Below are positions 59,159 to 64,000 of a DNA stretch of 64,000 nucleotides, piece after piece. Position 1 is the first letter of the stretch. Each line of letters begins with the position of its first letter. The DNA lies in contig BGKB01000029.1 in assembly GCA_003116975.1 (NCBI GenBank), positions 372,001 through 436,000 of the forward strand, read 5' to 3'. The translations under genes and the position numbers were made by a program. The stretch is from Aurantiochytrium sp. KH105 (lineage: Eukaryota > Sar > Bigyra > Thraustochytrida > Thraustochytriidae). Below the pieces are notes generated by a model. It saw only the letters and a list, made by a program, of their open reading frames with translations, ran no database searches and had not been told where the DNA came from.

Positions 59159-60706
59159 TTACACAAGTGAAAGAGCGCCTTCCTCGGGTTTTCCGTCGTC
59201 TTCGGGTCGATCGGCGTGAATTTCCTCGCTCGCATTCGTTGTTGAATGGTTGTTGTTGTTGCTGTTGTTACTGCTGCTGCTGCTGCTGCTGCTGCCAGTC
59301 ACATTGTCAACGTCGCTCCTCGCTTCGTCGACGGGTGCGTCGGGCTCGTGACCGCTGAGGTCAGAATCCTCTCTATAAGTAGGCCCATCAGCCTCTGTAC
59401 CGGTACCTTGTGGACGCTGCGCACAGTCCGAGGTAGACGAGCGCGCCGAGAGCGAAGACACGGAACTACCGGTGTCACACATATCGCCACTGAAAACGGA
59501 GTCATCAAACACGACAACGACAGACTCGGGGGACTCTTGTGGCTGTCCACTGGATGACCGGCTATCCTTATTGCCGGCGCCAGGACGTCTTGCGCCTTCG
59601 TCGTGCTTGACAAAGTTGCCCGACATAAACTTGGCACGAAGCTGTTCAAGTGTCTGGCTCGGTACCAGGTCATCGCGCTTAGGGATATTCGTCTCGTAGC
59701 CAAAGGTGACAAAGTCCATAGCGTACATGTCAATGACTTTGTCGAGAGTTGCTTGGTCATAAAGTGCGTACCAAGGCTGGGCGGTGGATCGCTTGTTTGT
59801 GTGTGGCATGTCACACAGTGCGCGTACGACCTTGGATGGCAGGTTCTTGTATCTGCTCTGGTACAGATCAGTCTGCGATCCATCGCGACGCTTAATAATC
59901 TTGAGGTCCTCCTGCTTGATGACGTGCGGCACAAGCTGATGCCCGCAAAAATGTGTAAACGCGTGCATGGGCAGCACATGGCAGTATACATCCCACTCTT
60001 CGGTGTTGCCCGTAGACTTGTAGACGTCAAGTTTTTTGCTCCAAACGTCGACAAACTGCGCAAACGACTCAAAGGGGTGCGTATTGTAGCGGTAGATGGA
60101 AACCATGCGGGACAGAGGGTTGCGCACGATGGCAAAGGCATCTTCGAGGTCGTCCGCCTTGACGAACCTTTTCCGCAAAAGCTTCTCTGCGGTATAGTGC
60201 ATCAAGTAGCCATCGTAATTGACGCCGTGCAGGTATTCGGGCGCACCGCCAAAGCCCCACAGGTACTTGCCAAAGACGAGCAGACAGAATCGGCGCACGA
60301 ATTCTCTACGGCCCATAATGCTGGCCGTCATGATAAAGGTTGAAGCCACAAAGGTGACGAGGCTGCAGGCCCAAAAGGAAATGGATAGTGGGGGCGGGCA
60401 CCAGCGGTCTTCGCGACAGGCGGGAATCCCCCAGTGCGAGTCGGCAAAGTAGACAATCCACGCTGTGGTGAAGACGATGAGAGCGTACAGGTTCTCAAAC
60501 GAGACAAAGGCAAAGTTCGACTTTTCCAGCAGTCGATACCTGTAGAAAAAGTACAGCTGCCCGATCTTGTGGTACAGATCGGTGGCTTTTCGCGCCTTTT
60601 GTTCGACCTTGAAGAGCTTCGTAAGGCTTGTGCCGCCGCACCGCGGTACGTGCACGAAGAAGAGCTTGCCATCGGCGCTCTCGCCGTCCTTGAGGAGCCA
60701 AGGCAT
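59159..60706 (-). CDS. Membrane sulfotransferase with inserted hairpin
   Basis: The 515-residue protein transfers sulfate from PAPS to an unknown acceptor, by family inference. The 5'-phosphosulfate loop is FVHVPRCGGTS at 17-27, and the 3'-phosphate motif is AIVRNPLSRMVSIYRY at 192-207. Between them lie two hydrophobic segments at about 72-90 and 108-130, a hairpin not normally found inside the PAPS fold. CGHQLVPHVIKQEDL and GYETNIPKRDD resemble carbohydrate sulfotransferase elements. The C-terminal ~140 residues are acidic and end in runs of Ser and Asn (coded by the CTG/TTG-rich stretch at 59243-59294). The ATG at 60706 is eight codons before the first conserved residues. Confidence 0.85.
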   Translation of the reverse strand: MPWLLKDGESADGKLFFVHVPRCGGTSLTKLFKVEQKARKATDLYHKIGQLYFFYRYRLLEKSNFAFVSFENLYALIVFTTAWIVYFADSHWGIPACREDRWCPPPLSISFWACSLVTFVASTFIMTASIMGRREFVRRFCLLVFGKYLWGFGGAPEYLHGVNYDGYLMHYTAEKLLRKRFVKADDLEDAFAIVRNPLSRMVSIYRYNTHPFESFAQFVDVWSKKLDVYKSTGNTEEWDVYCHVLPMHAFTHFCGHQLVPHVIKQEDLKIIKRRDGSQTDLYQSRYKNLPSKVVRALCDMPHTNKRSTAQPWYALYDQATLDKVIDMYAMDFVTFGYETNIPKRDDLVPSQTLEQLRAKFMSGNFVKHDEGARRPGAGNKDSRSSSGQPQESPESVVVVFDDSVFSGDMCDTGSSVSSLSARSSTSDCAQRPQGTGTEADGPTYREDSDLSGHEPDAPVDEARSDVDNVTGSSSSSSSSNNSNNNNHSTTNASEEIHADRPEDDGKPEEGALSLV

Positions 60707-63340
60707 TTTCCGGGCCGAGTCTAGTCCTGGCCCTCGCCTCTCCGCTCCTCTCCTCTGTATAACTCTGCTTTACTTTGGTAGTACGTCTTGTCGCTTTGCG
60801 CGAACGCGCCCGGCGCGACGAACTGCTTGCTTGCTTGCTTGCTTGCTTGCCTGCTTACTTGCTGACAACGCCAAGTCAAGTCAAAGGAACGCGTCGCTCT
60901 GCGCGGCGAGCGAGACGCAGGAGTGCGCGGCGCGCAGGGCCGCAGAGGCCCGCGGGCGGTCCGCGCCGGCGCGAGGATGCGCGGCCCTCTCGCTGTGTGG
61001 CGGAATTGCCGGACGCTCGGAGCGGAGAGGAGCGAGCGAGAGAGACTGGCTGGGGAAGCCCGAGCTAGCGCAGGGCAAGCAAGCTCTGTGGCCGGAGCGT
61101 CACGGCTGCGCGTCGAGAGCCCGGCGCGTCCGTCTGTCTGTTGGGCGCCGAGAAGGGCGCGGGAGCGGCGGCGGGAGAGAGCTCCGGCCGCGAGGGCGCG
61201 AGGTTGCGGCTCTGGAGAGCAGAAGAGGCTGCGAGCGCGCCGACACGCGCGGAACGACGCCGCGTCAGCGAGGATGACTGGATGGATGGATGGATGGGAT
61301 GGAGATGCCGCCGGCAAAAGCCTCACGCCACGACCGCTTGCGGGACGCGAAGCTATTGCCTGCGCCTGCGCCGAGCGAGGAAGGAAGCGAGCGAGGGCGG
61401 GACGAGAGGCGCGGGCGCGCGCGCGGGCGAGCGAGCGAGCGAGCGAGCGAGAGAGCAGCGCGGAGCGAAGCGGCGGCCTCTGCAGCTGCGCGCGAGCTCC
61501 TGCTGCGGTTCGGCGTTTGAATCGAGCGATGGTCGAGCTGCGAGGAATTCAAATTTTCAAATCCTCGCTGGACTTCAAAAAATTCAAACTTCGTCGCGTC
61601 TGATTCTTCCCTTCTTTTTCTCCCCTTCTTTCCTTTTTCTTTCTTTCGTTCTTTCTTCGCTCCTTCTTCTCCTTTTCCTGCTCCCGGCCTCTTCGAAGAT
61701 CTGGGTCCTCTTCGAGGTCCCGCGGCCCTCCCTCGCTGCGAACAAGGCCGCCAGCTGCAGCTAGCAAGGAGACCTGGCCGCCGAGGACGGGGCCGGAGAC
61801 GCAGGAGGAGAAAGGAGAAAGCCGCGGCGGGGCGGCGGGCGAGACGGGACGGTCGTGAGCGCGCCCTGGAAAGCAAGTTCGAGTCGTGTCGTTGTCGCTG
61901 CAGCGTCTCTTGGCCGCTGCTGAAGAGAACGATTGGAACGAGTCCCCGGCGCACAGACACGTTCCTGTGCGTTCTACGACGGGAAGTGGTATGGCCAGGG
62001 CCCCTCGGCGTGTTCTGTTTCGCCGGCGCAAGGAAGGAAAAGAGGAAGCGTGGCGACGGTTCAGAAACTCCGGCGGCACGCGACGCGCTTGACTTGACCG
62101 AGCGCCCGCCGATCTGCAGCTGCAGTACAGCTGCAGCAGCGGCGCCGAGCGACCGGGTCGATGCAGGAAGGGAATGAGCGAGGGAGCGAGGGAGCGAGGG
62201 AAGGGGACGAGGGAGGCGCGAGAGCGAGAGCGCGAGCGCGGCGACGGCGAATCTAGCGCGTCAATCGCGGCGCCGCGAACTCCCACCGCCGGACGTAGGT
62301 GGGCTTTAACGCGCTGCGGGAGAGTGTGGGGGAACACGTAGGGGCGAGCACGCTTGCGGCGCAGCAGGGCAGGTACCGCAGCGACGTCCGCTGTGGACCA
62401 CAGTGCGATCCTGGGCGGGGAGCACGGGGAACGGAGGTGGAGCAAAGCGTGGGACGCAAGCGCGGCGTCGAATGGGGTTTGTTGAAGACGGGATCGATGG
62501 CAGTGGAAGCGGCTGAATGGATTGACAGTGAATGAAGAACACGATACAAGACGCGCGACCTTGACCCGAGAGCGGCGTCTTCTTCGCAATGGAGGACTGG
62601 ACCCCAGCGCGCCGAGAGGCGCTCGGAGTGACGGGCGAAGCGAACTTTGAAAGCTTGCCCTGGGAGACGCGGGTGGGCGAACAAGCAGGCTGAATCGTTA
62701 GCGGGACGGTCAAAGCTTGGGTGGATTCGGCAAAAGGTCGGTCGGTTGAGGACGACGACGACGAGGAGGAGGGATGAGGAGGAGCAGGTATACTGGCGCA
62801 AGCCAAGATGGCGATCGACTTCGCTTGCGACGCAAAGGCAATGATGAGGCTTCGTGTCAGTCAAATTGACTGCGAACACATAGGCAAGAAGTAGCTGCAC
62901 GAGTACAAATACGGCAGACGGCGGGTGGCTCTGCTAGGTAGGAAAGTAGAGTAATGCATGCGTACGGGTGACACAGAAAGGCCGCGGGGTCATCTTATCA
63001 CCGGAGAGGACACAGGCACAAGCACACAAAAGTATGCAGTCAGTCAGTTAGTTAGTCAATCCGTCAGTCGCACGCATTAGTGATCGCGCATTCGCCGAAA
63101 AGCTACTGCCAACGTGTCTGCGGCGCCGACGATGACCAGCACAGCTGGCCACCCACTTACTCACCCACCCACCCACGTTTCGGAAATGTACTTTACCCTT
63201 GAGAGTGAATCACATTTACGAAGCCACGTGCAGGCGACTTATCTCAGAATCCAATTGACTGACTCGCCGCTCTCTCTCTCTCCCCCCCCCCCCCCTGCGC
63301 GCGCATCTGCCTGGCTGTCCATGATGCTCTGTGGCGAGCC

Positions 63341-63375
<35 letters not shown>

Positions 63376-64000
63376 AGCATCGCGCGTCGGAGTGAGCGAC
63401 AAGGCCCAAGAGGGTTGTGACCGGGAGATCCGAGCCGTCGAGTTGATAGGGCCGAGGCCAAAACCAAGAGGCAAGCCGTTGCTATTCCCTGTCCCATGAA
63501 TGCACGCTCGCGATTTTGCTTGCGGGTGTTGGAGCGCGCGTCCGCTCACTTTCACTCCTCGAGCGAGAAATGGGCTTCACCTGCAATGATCCACATGAAA
63601 TTCTTCGCCTCTCGCCACGCTGAGAAGAAAGCGAGATGACTGCTCTCTCTCTCTTCTTCGTCTCGGCACAGTTTCACAAAGTCCCCAATCTGATTCCGGA
63701 TCCGAGCCCGTCAATTGAACAACGTGGCGTCCGAAGCGCCCTGCAAAGCCTGAGAAGAATTAACATCAACTGTCCGCCTTGGAGCAAATGACCACCATCA
63801 ATGCGAAGAATCGGCAGCACAGAAGTAGCTTTTCTCATGTCCGATGCACCCACCTCTGTCCATTTTGGCTGTTTACTGCTTGCTCTGCACAACAGTCGCG
63901 CTCGTTACAACTGCAGCTGCAGATGAAGCGTCTTCACCATGAAAGCATGGCATCCAATCCAGGCCCGGCCATTTTGACAGAATTGGACCCTTTCGTACAA
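60707..64000. other. Gene-poor right end of the window
   Basis: No gene is recognised. Only the first few hundred bases are likely sulfotransferase promoter. Arrays include GCTT tetranucleotides at 60824-60850, GCGA at 61428-61451, a C run at 63281-63294 and (AGC)n at 63342-63373. Several open frames occur but none shows protein-like composition. No gene can be seen entering from the right edge. Confidence 0.5.
63342..63373. repeat. (AGC)10 triplet microsatellite
   Basis: About ten AGC units lie in non-coding sequence. On the minus strand it would read as poly-Ala, poly-Ala/Cys or similar in chance frames. Confidence 0.9.

Noticed and set aside
1-64000. CRISPR arrays, bacterial operons or ribosome binding sites
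   Set aside because: No spaced identical repeats of the CRISPR kind exist, and the genes have eukaryotic features, so bacterial signals were not sought further.

Overview
This is a GC-rich eukaryotic nuclear contig. The genes are mostly intronless and lie on both strands. They include a cytosolic ribosomal protein (eS1), a MAPKKK-type kinase, an RCC1/BTB protein, the ciliary protein IFT46 and a nuclear-type tRNA-Gln. Three GT-AG introns can be placed, one in eS1 and two in fructose-1,6-bisphosphatase. A heterotrophic, zoospore-forming stramenopile such as a thraustochytrid (Labyrinthulomycetes) would fit the high GC, few introns, dense microsatellites, a ciliary gene, membrane-bound sulfatase and sulfotransferase, and bacterial-type mitochondrial enzymes. 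That placement is inference; no single marker here proves it.

Layout. 0.9-2.2 kb: a PP2C phosphatase with a likely lipid-modified N-terminus. 5.8-7.5 kb: a membrane-anchored sulfatase. 7.55-8.2 kb: a nested satellite-like repeat. 8.4-9.7 kb: homoserine dehydrogenase with an N-terminal membrane segment. 11.0-12.2 kb: ribosomal protein eS1. 12.95-15.0 kb: a MAPKKK-like kinase. 15.0-28.7 kb: about 13.6 kb with no gene I can recognise, rich in tetra- and pentanucleotide arrays. 28.7-29.2 kb: a doubtful small gene. 30.5-31.9 kb: FBPase with a hydrophobic C-terminal tail, followed by a partial tandem duplication of that tail. 32.4-33.2 kb: a bacterial-type cytochrome b561. 34.1-37.8 kb: an RCC1-BTB-BTB protein. 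38.2-40.4 kb: a membrane TPR protein. 40.6-42.2 kb: IFT46. 42.8-44.7 kb: an extended acyl-CoA dehydrogenase. 45.5-47.6 kb: an NBR1-domain protein with a His/Gly-rich centre. 48.1-48.7 kb: a small secreted protein. 49.9-52.9 kb: a C1/C2-like membrane protein. 53.4 kb: tRNA-Gln(UUG). 56.2-58.6 kb: a calponin-homology protein with a C-terminal membrane anchor that resembles a nesprin in layout. 58.6-58.9 kb: a degenerate or partial 5-hydroxyisourate hydrolase. 59.2-60.7 kb: a sulfotransferase with a membrane hairpin between its PAPS-binding motifs. The final 3.3 kb hold no recognisable gene.

The genes are housekeeping and signalling genes, not one pathway or operon. Themes that recur are enzymes carrying added membrane anchors (sulfatase, homoserine dehydrogenase, FBPase, sulfotransferase) and 5-bp-period repeat arrays upstream of several gene starts. 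All functional calls come from reading motifs by eye; no database search was run.
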